Shown here piece after piece: positions 54,187 to 62,977 of a stretch of 64,000 bases of DNA (its first letter is position 1; each line of letters starts with the position of its first letter). Source of the DNA: CAVQXR01 sp963717955 (GTDB lineage Bacteria; Actinomycetota; Thermoleophilia; Gaiellales; Gaiellaceae); contig CAVQXR010000001.1 of NCBI GenBank assembly GCA_963717955.1, forward strand, positions 372,001 to 436,000, written 5' to 3'. The notes under the pieces are model-generated. The model was not told the origin of the DNA. It saw only the letters and a list, made by a program, of their open reading frames with translations, and made no database searches. A program made the translations under genes and the position numbers.

Positions 54187-55755
54187 GTGAGCGGCAGCGG
54201 ACACCTGCGCCCGTTCCACCAGGCGAGCTGGAACGAGCCGATCATCCTCGAGCAGGGAAGCCCCGGGGAGCGCGGCTACGTGCCCCCTCCCGTCGAGGGC
54301 GAGATCGTCACCGCCGTCGGCGACCCCCTCGCCGGGCTCCCGGCCGGGGTTCGCCGCTCGTCGCCGCCCGCGCTGCCCGAGGTCGCGCAGCCCCACGTGC
54401 TGCGGCACTTCCTGCGGTTGTCCCAGGAGACGCTCGGCCAAGACGTGAACATCCACCTCGGGCTCGGCACCTGCACGATGAAGTACAGCCCGAAGGTGAA
54501 CGAGGCGCTGATCCGTACGCACAAGGTCGCCGACCTGCACCCGGACCAGGACGACGAGACCGTGCAGGGCATCCTCCAGGCGCTGTTCGAGTTCGAGCAG
54601 GTGCTACGGGAGATCTCCGGCATGGATCGGTTCACGTTCCAGCCCGGCGGAGGCTCGCAGGCCGTGTACGCGAACGCCGAGATGATCCGCGCCTACCACG
54701 CCTCGCGCGGCGAGCCTCAGCGCGACGAGATCATCACCACCATCTTCTCCCATCCCTGCGACGGCGCCGGCCCGGCGACCGCGGGCCTGAAGGTCGTCAC
54801 GGTCTACGCGGGGGAGAAGGGCTATCCGGACATCGACGCGATCAAGGCCGCGATCTCCGAGCGCACCGCCGGGCTGATGATCACGAACCCCGAGGACACC
54901 GGCCTGTTCAACCCGCACATCGACGAGATCGTCCGGCTCGTGCACGAGGCCGGGGGGCTCTGCCACTACGACCAGGCGAACGCGAACGGGATTCTCGGGA
55001 TCACCCGCGCGCGCGACGCCGGGTTCGACCTCTGCCAGTTCAACCTGCACAAGACGTTCTCCTCGCCGCACTGCTCGATGGGCATGCCGGTCGGGGCATC
55101 CGGCGTGACCGACGAGCTCGCCCGGTACCTCCCGAAGCCGACGGTCGAGTTCGACGGGACGCGCTACTACCTCGACCACGACCGGCCGGACTCGATCGGA
55201 AAGGTCCGCACGTTCCACGGCGTTCCGGCGACCGTCGTCCGCTCGCTCGCCTGGGTGCGGGCACTCGGGGCCGAGGGGCTGCGCGAGGTCGCGGAGATCG
55301 CCGTGCTGAACAACAACTACCTTGCGAGCAAGGTCGCGAGGATCCCGGGCGTCTCGATCTCCTTCACGGAGGGCAACGGCGACCACCGCCTCGAGCAGGT
55401 CCGCTACAGCCTCGCGAAGCTGAAGGAGGACACGGGCGTCGGTACGCTCGACGTCGCCCGCCGCAGCTCGGACTTCGGGGTCGCCCAGTACTTCCCGAGC
55501 CACGAGCCGTGGCTGATCGACGAACCGATGACCCTCGAGCCGGCCGAAACCGTGTCCCGGGACGATCTCGACACCTACGCGGCCGTGATCGAGCAGATCT
55601 CGAAGGAGGCCTACGAGAGCCCCGAGGTGATCCACGGCTCGCCGCACCGCTCGACCGTCCACCGGATCGAGCTGGACGGGCTCGAGGAGGCCGACCGCTG
55701 GGCGCTCACCTGGCGGGCCTGGCAGCGCAAGCGCGGGATGCAGAATCCCGCTTGA
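54187..55755 (+). CDS. GcvPB-like PLP enzyme subunit, divergent
   Basis: 522 residues. GLGTCTMKYSPKVNE, MITNPEDTGLF, YDQANANGILG and the PLP lysine K289 in FNLHKTFSSPH are GcvPB landmarks. Differences from glycine decarboxylases: HPCDGAGPATA for HGTNPASA, FQPGGGSQA for the PSAGAQGE-like segment, and CSMGMPVGAS for the Gly-rich GGGGPG loop after the lysine. The fold and PLP use are secure; glycine as substrate is not. No gcvT or gcvH is in the window. Confidence 0.85.
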   Translation: MSGSGHLRPFHQASWNEPIILEQGSPGERGYVPPPVEGEIVTAVGDPLAGLPAGVRRSSPPALPEVAQPHVLRHFLRLSQETLGQDVNIHLGLGTCTMKYSPKVNEALIRTHKVADLHPDQDDETVQGILQALFEFEQVLREISGMDRFTFQPGGGSQAVYANAEMIRAYHASRGEPQRDEIITTIFSHPCDGAGPATAGLKVVTVYAGEKGYPDIDAIKAAISERTAGLMITNPEDTGLFNPHIDEIVRLVHEAGGLCHYDQANANGILGITRARDAGFDLCQFNLHKTFSSPHCSMGMPVGASGVTDELARYLPKPTVEFDGTRYYLDHDRPDSIGKVRTFHGVPATVVRSLAWVRALGAEGLREVAEIAVLNNNYLASKVARIPGVSISFTEGNGDHRLEQVRYSLAKLKEDTGVGTLDVARRSSDFGVAQYFPSHEPWLIDEPMTLEPAETVSRDDLDTYAAVIEQISKEAYESPEVIHGSPHRSTVHRIELDGLEEADRWALTWRAWQRKRGMQNPA

Positions 55756-55780
55756 ACGTTTCCGGTCGAACCGTTACAGT
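55752..55780 (+). promoter_or_regulatory. Promoter TTGAAC-N17-TACAGT
   Basis: A -35 (55752-55757) overlapping the GcvPB stop and a -10 (55775-55780), spaced 17 nt, before the binding-protein gene at 55874. The predicted leader of about 85 nt shows no clear fold. Confidence 0.55.
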
Positions 55781-55873
55781 CCCGCGCACTGAGGTGCGGA
55801 CTAACCCCGGGTCGCTTGCAGCGTCAGAAGGGGTATCAGGTAAATCGGGGAGGACGAAAGGGGTGGATGGACG

Positions 55874-57256
55874 ATGACAGATGGCATTAGCCGGAGGAAG
55901 TTCCTCGGCACCGTTGCAAGCGCCAGCGTTGGCGGGCTCGCGATGGCGGGCATCCTCACCGCGTGCGGCAACGGGGCGAGCGGCGGTGACGAGACGAGCG
56001 GCGACACGGGCGGCACCGAGCCGGCTCCGACCACGCAGGCCGGGCAGACCACCGCGAACAACGGTGCGCCGATCGTGATCGGCTCCGCCTATCCGACGGT
56101 GAACTCGCCGGACGACGCGGTGCAGATGGAGCAGGGCTCCGGGCTCGCGAGGGAGGAGATCAACGCCGCGGGCGGGGTTGGCGGACGCATGCTCGAGCAA
56201 GAGATCGTCGACATGAACAGCTTCGATGGGGAGAGCATCGTGAACGCGTTCAACGACCTCATCAGCAAGGAGGTCGACGCGATTGCCTTCGGCTACCACA
56301 ACATCGCGGGGACGAACGAGGTCCTCGCCGCCTACGGGGCCCCGGTTCTGAACGCCTCGACCGCCGAGTGGCAGGTCACCGAGATGAAGTCGGACACGGA
56401 GAAGTACAAGAACATCTTCCAGGCCGACCCGACGGAGGTGCCGTACGGCCTCGGCATGCCGCCCTTCCTCAACGCCCTGGAGACGCAGGGGCTCTTCAGC
56501 CCGCCGTCGAAGAACATGTACATCATCGAGGGCGACATCGTCTACGGCCAGACGATCGCGGCGGCTTGCGAGACGGCCGCTCCCGACGCCGGCTGGACGA
56601 TCGTCGGCAAGGATCCGGTCGATACCGCGGGCGGCACCGCGCCGGTGGCCGACTGGACGCCGTTCATCTCCAAGGTGAGGGACTCGGGCGCGACCGTGGT
56701 CTTCAACACGCACTGGAACCCGACCGACCACGCCGCGTTCATGAAGGCGTGGGTGGCGGATCCGCCGGACGCACTCGTCTACCTGCAGTACGGCGCGTCG
56801 ATCCCCGCGTTCCTCGAGCTCGCCGGCGACGCCGGGAACGGCGCCATCTGGGCGACGGTCCTCGGCACGATGAACGATGACGTGGGCCTCGCCTTCCAGG
56901 AGCGCTACCAGACGAAGTGGGGCGAAGTCGCCGGGTTCTCGAACGCGGGCACCGGCTACGACTCGGTCTACCTGCTCGCCCACTCCTGGGGCATCACGGG
57001 CGACCCGCGGAACTTCGCCGCGAACATCGCCGAGCTCAAGCGGAACATCTACCGCGGCGTCTCGGGCGGCTACTGGTTCGCGTCCGAACTGGCGGGCGAC
57101 GCGAACTTCTGCCTCTCCTACCCGAGCGAGATCCAGGATCCGTCGCTCGGGAACCCGCACCTGTTCTTCCAGATCCAGGACGCCTCGCACCAGATCATCG
57201 ACCCGGCGCCGTACATCCAGGCCGAGTACCAGCAGCCGCCGTGGCTGACCTTCTAG
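55874..57256 (+). CDS. Tat-exported substrate-binding protein, Liv/urea type
   Basis: 460 residues. The Tat signal SRRKFLGTVASASVGGLAMAGIL is followed by a lipobox-like LTAC, so a Tat lipoprotein. A Gly/Thr linker leads to a type I periplasmic-binding fold: IVIGSAYPTVNSPDDAVQMEQGSGLAREEINAAGGVGG, DLISKEVDAIAFGYHN, YIIEGDIVYGQ. It resembles binding proteins for urea, amides or amino acids; the ligand is unknown. First gene of the second transporter operon. Confidence 0.9.
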   Translation: MTDGISRRKFLGTVASASVGGLAMAGILTACGNGASGGDETSGDTGGTEPAPTTQAGQTTANNGAPIVIGSAYPTVNSPDDAVQMEQGSGLAREEINAAGGVGGRMLEQEIVDMNSFDGESIVNAFNDLISKEVDAIAFGYHNIAGTNEVLAAYGAPVLNASTAEWQVTEMKSDTEKYKNIFQADPTEVPYGLGMPPFLNALETQGLFSPPSKNMYIIEGDIVYGQTIAAACETAAPDAGWTIVGKDPVDTAGGTAPVADWTPFISKVRDSGATVVFNTHWNPTDHAAFMKAWVADPPDALVYLQYGASIPAFLELAGDAGNGAIWATVLGTMNDDVGLAFQERYQTKWGEVAGFSNAGTGYDSVYLLAHSWGITGDPRNFAANIAELKRNIYRGVSGGYWFASELAGDANFCLSYPSEIQDPSLGNPHLFFQIQDASHQIIDPAPYIQAEYQQPPWLTF

Positions 57257-57288
57257 AAGGCTGAACCAGAACACAGAATCGAAGACTC

Positions 57289-58005
57289 GTGTCGCTCGCC
57301 TGCACCGACGTCAGGGCCCTGTACGGTGGCTTCGTGGCTGTCGACGGGGTCTCGCTCTCCGCCGAGGAGGGACACATCCTCGGGGTGGCGGGGCCGAATG
57401 GTGCAGGCAAGACCACGCTCTTCGACGTCCTCTCCGGATACCACGGGGCCGACGGCGGCCGCGTCGAGCTGAACGGGACCGACATCACGCGGCTGCCCGT
57501 TCACCGGCGCGTCCGCCTCGGCCTTGCCCGCACGTTCCAGTCGCCGATCGTGCCGACCGACCTGACGGTTGGCGAAACGCTCGAAGCGGCGCGCATCGCC
57601 TGGTTACCGAAGGTCGACCGCGCAGGTGTGCAGCCCGCCCGGGAGCTCGCGCGTTTCTCGACCTCCGACGCAACTCGCTGCGGCGGCCTCGACACCCTCG
57701 AACGCCGCAAGCTCCTGCTGACGTGCGTGCTCATGCGCAAGCTCAGCGTCCTGCTCCTCGACGAGCCCTGCTCGGGGCTGATGCAGGACGAGATCGACGA
57801 GATGGACGCGATCATCCGGCAGGTGACGGCGGAGACGGGAGTCGCCGTGATCGTCGTCGAGCACCGCCTCGAGCTTCTCCGCGCCGTGGCGGAGACCGTT
57901 CTCGTCATGGACGCTGGCAAGGTGATCGCGGAGGGGCCACCGGCGATCGTGTTCGACGACCCCGCCGTCCGCGCGGCGTACTTCGACGTGCCGCAGGCTG
58001 CATGA
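57289..58005 (+). CDS. LivG-like ABC ATPase with altered signature
   Basis: 238 residues. Walker A GPNGAGKTT, Q-loop FQSP, Walker B VLLLDEPCSGL, H-loop VEHRLELL. The ABC signature, normally LSGGQ, reads CGGLDTLERRK, so only part of it is kept. Length is short for LivG. It may still work as a heterodimer with the normal LivF-like partner. GTG start; the stop overlaps the next gene (ATGA). Confidence 0.88.
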   Translation: MSLACTDVRALYGGFVAVDGVSLSAEEGHILGVAGPNGAGKTTLFDVLSGYHGADGGRVELNGTDITRLPVHRRVRLGLARTFQSPIVPTDLTVGETLEAARIAWLPKVDRAGVQPARELARFSTSDATRCGGLDTLERRKLLLTCVLMRKLSVLLLDEPCSGLMQDEIDEMDAIIRQVTAETGVAVIVVEHRLELLRAVAETVLVMDAGKVIAEGPPAIVFDDPAVRAAYFDVPQAA

Positions 58006-58715
58006 CGAACGTCCTCGAGGTTCGCGGGCTCTCGGCGGGCTACGGGCCACTGCGCGTACTCCACGACGTCGATCTCGCCGTGGCCGTGGGCGAGCGCGTC
58101 GGCCTCGTCGGTCTGAACGGGCACGGGAAGACGACGCTCCTGCGCTCGGTGATGGGCCTCGTCGACTGGCGCCGCGGCGAGATCGAGCTGGACGGGAAGT
58201 CGATCCTGCGCATGCCGGCGCACAAGCTGGCACGGGCGGGGGTCGTGTTGATACCGCAGGGGGATGCCCTTTTCCCGGGCCTGTCGGTCAGGGACAACCT
58301 GGACTCGGGGGCGTTCGCGGCCGGCTGGCGGGAGCGCAAGAAGCGGCGCGACCGGGTGCTTCAGCTCTTCCCCCGCCTCGCCGACCGTCTCGGCCAGAGC
58401 GCCGGGACGCTGTCTGGTGGCGAGCGGCGGATGTGCTCGCTGGGGCGAGGTCTGATGACGGAAGCCCGAGTGTTCCTGATCGACGAGCCGTCGCTCGGGC
58501 TCGCTCCCGGTATCGCCGCCGGCCTCTACTCCACGCTCAGGGAGCTCGATCTCGGGGGCGGGACTCTCATCCTGGCGGAGCAGAACCAGACGCTGCTCGA
58601 GGGATGGATCGACCGGATCGTGCTGGTTCACGGTGGCAAGATCGTGCGCATCACCCGCGCGGGCGCCTCGACGGACGGCGAGCCGACCGAAGCCGGAGCG
58701 GAGGAGGGGGCGTGA
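58002..58715 (+). CDS. LivF-like ABC ATPase
   Basis: 237 residues. Walker A GLNGHGKTT, Q-loop IPQG, signature LSGGERR, Walker B VFLIDEPSLGLAPG, H-loop position occupied by Gln (AEQNQ), as in LivF proteins. Overlaps both neighbours, so it is translated in line with the permeases. Confidence 0.92.
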   Translation: MTNVLEVRGLSAGYGPLRVLHDVDLAVAVGERVGLVGLNGHGKTTLLRSVMGLVDWRRGEIELDGKSILRMPAHKLARAGVVLIPQGDALFPGLSVRDNLDSGAFAAGWRERKKRRDRVLQLFPRLADRLGQSAGTLSGGERRMCSLGRGLMTEARVFLIDEPSLGLAPGIAAGLYSTLRELDLGGGTLILAEQNQTLLEGWIDRIVLVHGGKIVRITRAGASTDGEPTEAGAEEGA

Positions 58716-59581
58716 ACGATCTCGTCACCGCCATCAACCTCGGTGCCATCTACAGCCTGCTTGCCCTCGGCATCTCGCTCACCTGGGCCGGGCTCGGCTT
58801 CCTGAACCTCGCCCACGGCGTCACGTTCGCGGCCGCCAGCTACGGTGCCTGGTGGGCGCAGGAGAACATCTCCGACCACGCCTCCGTCATCTTCCTCGGC
58901 GGCATCGTCGTCGGGGCGCTCGCCGGGGCGATCATTCATGTGAGCGTCTTCCTGCCCCTCGACGGCAGGGTGAACTGGGACTTCCGCTCGCTGATCGCTT
59001 CGCTCGGGCTCGCGATCATCGGCGTCAACACGTACCTCCTCGTCTTCGGGCCCCAGCAGAAAGGGATCGAGTACCTCTTCGGCACGACCAAGTTCAGGCT
59101 GGGAGGCACGACGATCACCGCCGACAAGAGCGGTGCGATCATCGCCTCGACCGTCGTCATCGTCCTCGTGGTGGTCGGGCTGATGCGGTCGAGAATCGGT
59201 CTCGGCGTACGGGCGCTGACGCAGAACCCCGAAGGCGCCGCCCTCGTCGGCATCGGCCGCAAGCAGGCGGCACTCGCGATTCTCATCGGCGCCGGCGTGC
59301 TGGCCGGCTTCGCAGCCGTCCTGCTCTCCCAGGTCTTCTACCCGCAGCCGAACATCGGCTACCTGCCCCTCGTCAAGGGTCTGATCGTCGCCCTCCTCGG
59401 CGGTCTCGGCAGCATCCTCGGGACGGTCATCGCTGGTCTGCTGATCGGTGCCACCGAGGCCGTGACGATTCACTACCTCGATGCGAGCTGGGTCCTCCTG
59501 ACGCAGTTCGCGCTCATTTCCATCGTGTTGCTCGTCAGGCCTCGCGGCATCGGAGGGATCCTGGAGGGGACCCGTGCGTAG
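58712..59581 (+). CDS. LivH-like ABC permease
   Basis: 289 residues, eight or more hydrophobic segments. INLGAIYSLLALGISLTWAGLGFLNLAHG is the LivH start; the EAA loop is SRIGLGVRALTQNPEGAALVGIGRKQ. GTG start overlapping the ATPase stop. The end overlaps the LivM gene by 8 nt. Confidence 0.93.
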   Translation: MNDLVTAINLGAIYSLLALGISLTWAGLGFLNLAHGVTFAAASYGAWWAQENISDHASVIFLGGIVVGALAGAIIHVSVFLPLDGRVNWDFRSLIASLGLAIIGVNTYLLVFGPQQKGIEYLFGTTKFRLGGTTITADKSGAIIASTVVIVLVVVGLMRSRIGLGVRALTQNPEGAALVGIGRKQAALAILIGAGVLAGFAAVLLSQVFYPQPNIGYLPLVKGLIVALLGGLGSILGTVIAGLLIGATEAVTIHYLDASWVLLTQFALISIVLLVRPRGIGGILEGTRA

Positions 59582-60647
59582 GCTCCTGACCCCCAAGAAC
59601 ACAGGGGACGCCGCATTCTGGGGGGGAAGCCTCGCGCTGGCGTTCATCCTGTTCTTCTTCGTCTACGACCACAACAACTTCGCCGGGCACTGGAGCATCT
59701 TCTCCCTGTACGTCTCGATCAACCTGATGTGGATGCTCGTGATCGGGACGGCCGGCATCTACTCCTTCGCGACGGTCGGCGTCGTCGGCGCTGGCGCGTA
59801 CCTCGCGGCGTACCTCGCCGGTGGCTCCCCGGGGGGCCAGGACATCGAGGGCGCCCGGTCGCTCAACGTCGTCATCATGGTGCTCGCCGCGGCCGGCTTC
59901 GGGGCCCTGCTCGGGGCGCTCATCGCGGCCCCGACGATCCGTCTGCGAGGGGTGTACTTCGCCCTCTTCACGATCGGCATCGCGGAAGTGCTCCGGGCGA
60001 TCGTCAAGCAGCAGGAGGAGCTGGGCAGGAGCGTGGGCCTCGCCGGCGCGTCGAGGTTTCTGAAGGAGGATCAGGTCGCGACCGAGACGGGGCGGACCAT
60101 CCTCTTCTTCGTCGGCCTCGCGCTGATCCTCTTCTGCCTTGTCGTGTACCGGCTCGTCAGCGGCGGCAGGCTCGGCCTGCTCCTCCGGACAGCGCGCGAG
60201 AGCGAGGCCGTGGCGAAGGGGGTCGGCATCAACGTCGTCCGCGCGCGGTTCGCCGTGTTCATCATCTCCTCGGCCGTGCTCGGCCTGATCGGGGGCTTCT
60301 ACACCGGCTTCTACGGCAACGTCTCGCTGACCATCTTCGACTTCAACACGCTCCTCTTGCTCCTGGCGATGATCGTCGTCGGCGGCGTCGGATCGGCGAA
60401 GGGGGCGGTCATCGGTACCGCGCTGCTTCTGTACATCGACCGGACGTACGCCGATCTCGACAATCCCGCGTGGCGGTTCGTCTGGATCGGGATCATCATG
60501 TTCGCGATCACCCTCGGCACGACGCGTGGCATCGTCGGGCTGCCGGCGCAGATCCGCGGGTACCTCCAGCGGCGAAGGGCGAAACAGACGCCGGGGGAGC
60601 CGGAGCCGCCGCCCACCCCGTCAGAGCTGGAAGTCCCGGGCCTCTAG
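59574..60647 (+). CDS. LivM-like ABC permease
   Basis: 357 residues. AGIYSFATVGVVGAGAYLAAY and the EAA loop SGGRLGLLLRTARESEAVAKGVGINVVRAR identify LivM, although the first block differs from the usual GxLSLGQ. The C-terminal tail is Pro/Glu-rich. Completes the transporter operon; the M20 peptidase follows after 5 nt. Confidence 0.92.
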   Translation: MRRLLTPKNTGDAAFWGGSLALAFILFFFVYDHNNFAGHWSIFSLYVSINLMWMLVIGTAGIYSFATVGVVGAGAYLAAYLAGGSPGGQDIEGARSLNVVIMVLAAAGFGALLGALIAAPTIRLRGVYFALFTIGIAEVLRAIVKQQEELGRSVGLAGASRFLKEDQVATETGRTILFFVGLALILFCLVVYRLVSGGRLGLLLRTARESEAVAKGVGINVVRARFAVFIISSAVLGLIGGFYTGFYGNVSLTIFDFNTLLLLLAMIVVGGVGSAKGAVIGTALLLYIDRTYADLDNPAWRFVWIGIIMFAITLGTTRGIVGLPAQIRGYLQRRRAKQTPGEPEPPPTPSELEVPGL

Positions 60648-60652
60648 CGGCC

Positions 60653-61993
60653 GTGGGCCTCGATCGTGGCCTTACGCAGGCGGTGCTCAGCCGCGTCGAC
60701 GCCCTCCAGGGGGAGCTCGTCGAGACGCTCTCGCAGGCGGTTCGCATCGAAAGCGTGAACCCGAAGTACCCGGGCCAGGACTACGACGCGGTCGTCGGCG
60801 GCGAGGGCGAGGTCTCGAGGTTCATGGGCGACCTCTACCGGAGCCTCGGCGCCGAGGTCGATCTGTTCGCGATCGAGCCGGGCCGCGAGAACGCCGTCGG
60901 GGTGATCAAGGGCGCCGGGGGCGGCCGGTCGCTGATCTTCAACGGCCACGTCGACGTCGTCCCGATCGGCGATCCGGCGAACTGGAAGAGCGGCTCGCCC
61001 TTCTCCGGCAAGGTCGACGCCGACCGGGTCTGGGGACGTGGCGCGACGGACATGAAGTCGGGGATCCTGGCCCAGGCCTTCGCGGCACGGGCGCTCGCGG
61101 AGTGCGGCGTTCGCCTGCAGGGTGACCTGATCCTCGAGTCCGTCGTCGGCGAGGAGGTGATGGATCATGAGTGCGGCGTCACCGCGACGGTGAAGCGCGG
61201 CTACACGGCCGACGCTGCCGTTGTCTCGGAGCCGAGCTCGCCACCGGCCCCGCTGGCGATCGTCCCCGCGAGCCCCGGCCTGCTCTGGTTCTCGGTCACC
61301 GTCACCGGCAAGGCGACCCACGCGTCCATGCGTGCGCACACCTTCAGGGCCGGGGGGCTCGGTCCCGCGGTCGGTGTGAACGCGATCGACAAGGGCGTCG
61401 AGATCTTCGGGGCGATCCGCAGGCTCGAGGACGAGTGGGGGCAGACGAAGCGCCACCCGCTCTTCCCGCCCGGCCACTTCACGATTCACCCCGGCGTGAT
61501 CAGCGGGGGGCCGCGGAGCGTCCTCGTCCCGTTCTTCATCTCCGACTTCACGACGATCGAGTACTGCGTCTGGTACCACCCCGACGAAGATCCCGAGGAC
61601 GTCAAGCGTGAGATCGAGGAGCACGTCCACCGGGCGGCGCAGACGGACTCCTGGCTGCGCGAGCACGCGCCGGTGATCGAGTGGAAGCTGAGCTGGCCGG
61701 CCTTCTCGGTCGACCCGGACCACCCGATCTGCCGCGCCGTCGGAGACGCGCACGAGATCGCAGCGGAGGGCACCCGCTTCGCCGGACGCCCAGAGACGCA
61801 CGGCTTCGCCGCCGTCGAGGACGCCTCGTTCCTCAACCTCGGCGGCGTGCCCGCGATCTCGTATGGTCCCGGCGACCTGCGCGTCGCCCACGCCGACGAC
61901 GAATACGTCCTCATCGACGAGCTCGTCACGGCGTGCAAGACGTACGCGGTTCTCGCCATGGAGTGGTGCGGAGTCGCCAAGGCGCCCGCCTGA
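60653..61993 (+). CDS. M20-family metallopeptidase/amidohydrolase
   Basis: 446 residues. Zinc ligands and catalytic residues: GHVDVVP (H99, D101), GRGATDMKSG (D133), VVGEE (E167/E168), and a late His in RPETHGFAAVEDASFLNLG / RVAHADDEYV. The lid domain (TGKATHASMR) is present. Related to ArgE/DapE/succinyl-diaminopimelate and N-acyl or carbamoyl amidohydrolases; with the transporter it may hydrolyse an imported amide. GTG start. Confidence 0.9.
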   Translation: MGLDRGLTQAVLSRVDALQGELVETLSQAVRIESVNPKYPGQDYDAVVGGEGEVSRFMGDLYRSLGAEVDLFAIEPGRENAVGVIKGAGGGRSLIFNGHVDVVPIGDPANWKSGSPFSGKVDADRVWGRGATDMKSGILAQAFAARALAECGVRLQGDLILESVVGEEVMDHECGVTATVKRGYTADAAVVSEPSSPPAPLAIVPASPGLLWFSVTVTGKATHASMRAHTFRAGGLGPAVGVNAIDKGVEIFGAIRRLEDEWGQTKRHPLFPPGHFTIHPGVISGGPRSVLVPFFISDFTTIEYCVWYHPDEDPEDVKREIEEHVHRAAQTDSWLREHAPVIEWKLSWPAFSVDPDHPICRAVGDAHEIAAEGTRFAGRPETHGFAAVEDASFLNLGGVPAISYGPGDLRVAHADDEYVLIDELVTACKTYAVLAMEWCGVAKAPA

Positions 61994-62013
61994 ACCCGGA
62001 GGAGCCAAGACCG

Positions 62014-62943
62014 ATGATCATCGATAGCCACGCCCATGTCTCGCGGAGCGACTGGTCGTCCCCGAAGTTCCTGGAGGAGGTGATCGAGCCGGGCGTCCGT
62101 GCTTCCGGTGCGCCCATACCGGCGACCGTCTACGAGGGCACCGACATCCCGGCGATGATGGAGGACTACCGCGCCGCGGGCGTCGACAAGGTCATGCTCT
62201 ATGCGGTTGCGCCGCGTGAGCCCAAGACGTTCGGGCGCGACCCGGCGACCCGGGAGATCGCAGGCGCACACGTGTCGAACGACTACATCGCCGACGTGTG
62301 CGCGCAATATCCCGACCAGACGCTGCCGGTGATGTCGGTCAACCCGCGCTACGAAGGAGACACGGTTCTCGGGGAGATGGAGCGCTGCGTCCGGGAATTC
62401 GGCGCGCGCGCGGTCAAGCTGTACCCGACCTACAACCACTTCCGCCCGGACGACCGCGAGCTGTGCTGGCCGATCTACGCCAAGGCCATGCAGCTGGGCA
62501 TCCCGGTCATCGTCCACCAGTCCTGGTCGACCCTCGTCGACGCGCCGATGAAGTACCAGTACCCGTCGCAGCTCGACGACGTGGCGCGCGACTTCCGCGA
62601 CCTCGTGCTCATCTGCTGTCACTTCGGCGTGCCGTGGATCGAGGAGGCGATGTGCCTCGTGGGCAAGCACACGAACGTCTATGTCGACACGAGCTACTGG
62701 GCCACGATCGAGGAGCCGGAGGTCCTGTTGCGCCATCTCCTGCGCTGCCCGCGCTTCGGCTGCACGTATGACCGGATCCTCTGGGGGACGGACTTCCCCG
62801 TGACGCCTCCGGGCCCGAGCCTCGAGCTCTTCCGCGAGACGCTGCCGGCGCTGGCCGCGAAGCTCGGGCTCGATCCGATTCCCGCGGAGGGGCTCGACCT
62901 GATGCTCGGCGGCAACGCGGCGCGGATCTACGGCCTGGTGTGA
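62014..62943 (+). CDS. Amidohydrolase-2-family TIM-barrel enzyme
   Basis: 309 residues. MIIDSHAHVS (metal H-x-H), KLYPTYNHFRPDD, PVIVHQSWSTL, ICCHFGVPWIEEA and ILWGTDFPVTPP (final metal Asp region) match PF04909-type hydrolases/decarboxylases. Substrate unknown. GGAGGA lies 10-14 nt before the ATG. Same operon as the M20 gene. Confidence 0.9.
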   Translation: MIIDSHAHVSRSDWSSPKFLEEVIEPGVRASGAPIPATVYEGTDIPAMMEDYRAAGVDKVMLYAVAPREPKTFGRDPATREIAGAHVSNDYIADVCAQYPDQTLPVMSVNPRYEGDTVLGEMERCVREFGARAVKLYPTYNHFRPDDRELCWPIYAKAMQLGIPVIVHQSWSTLVDAPMKYQYPSQLDDVARDFRDLVLICCHFGVPWIEEAMCLVGKHTNVYVDTSYWATIEEPEVLLRHLLRCPRFGCTYDRILWGTDFPVTPPGPSLELFRETLPALAAKLGLDPIPAEGLDLMLGGNAARIYGLV

Positions 62944-62977
62944 CGGGCTCGCTCCGGCCGAGGCTCCGAGCCGCCGG

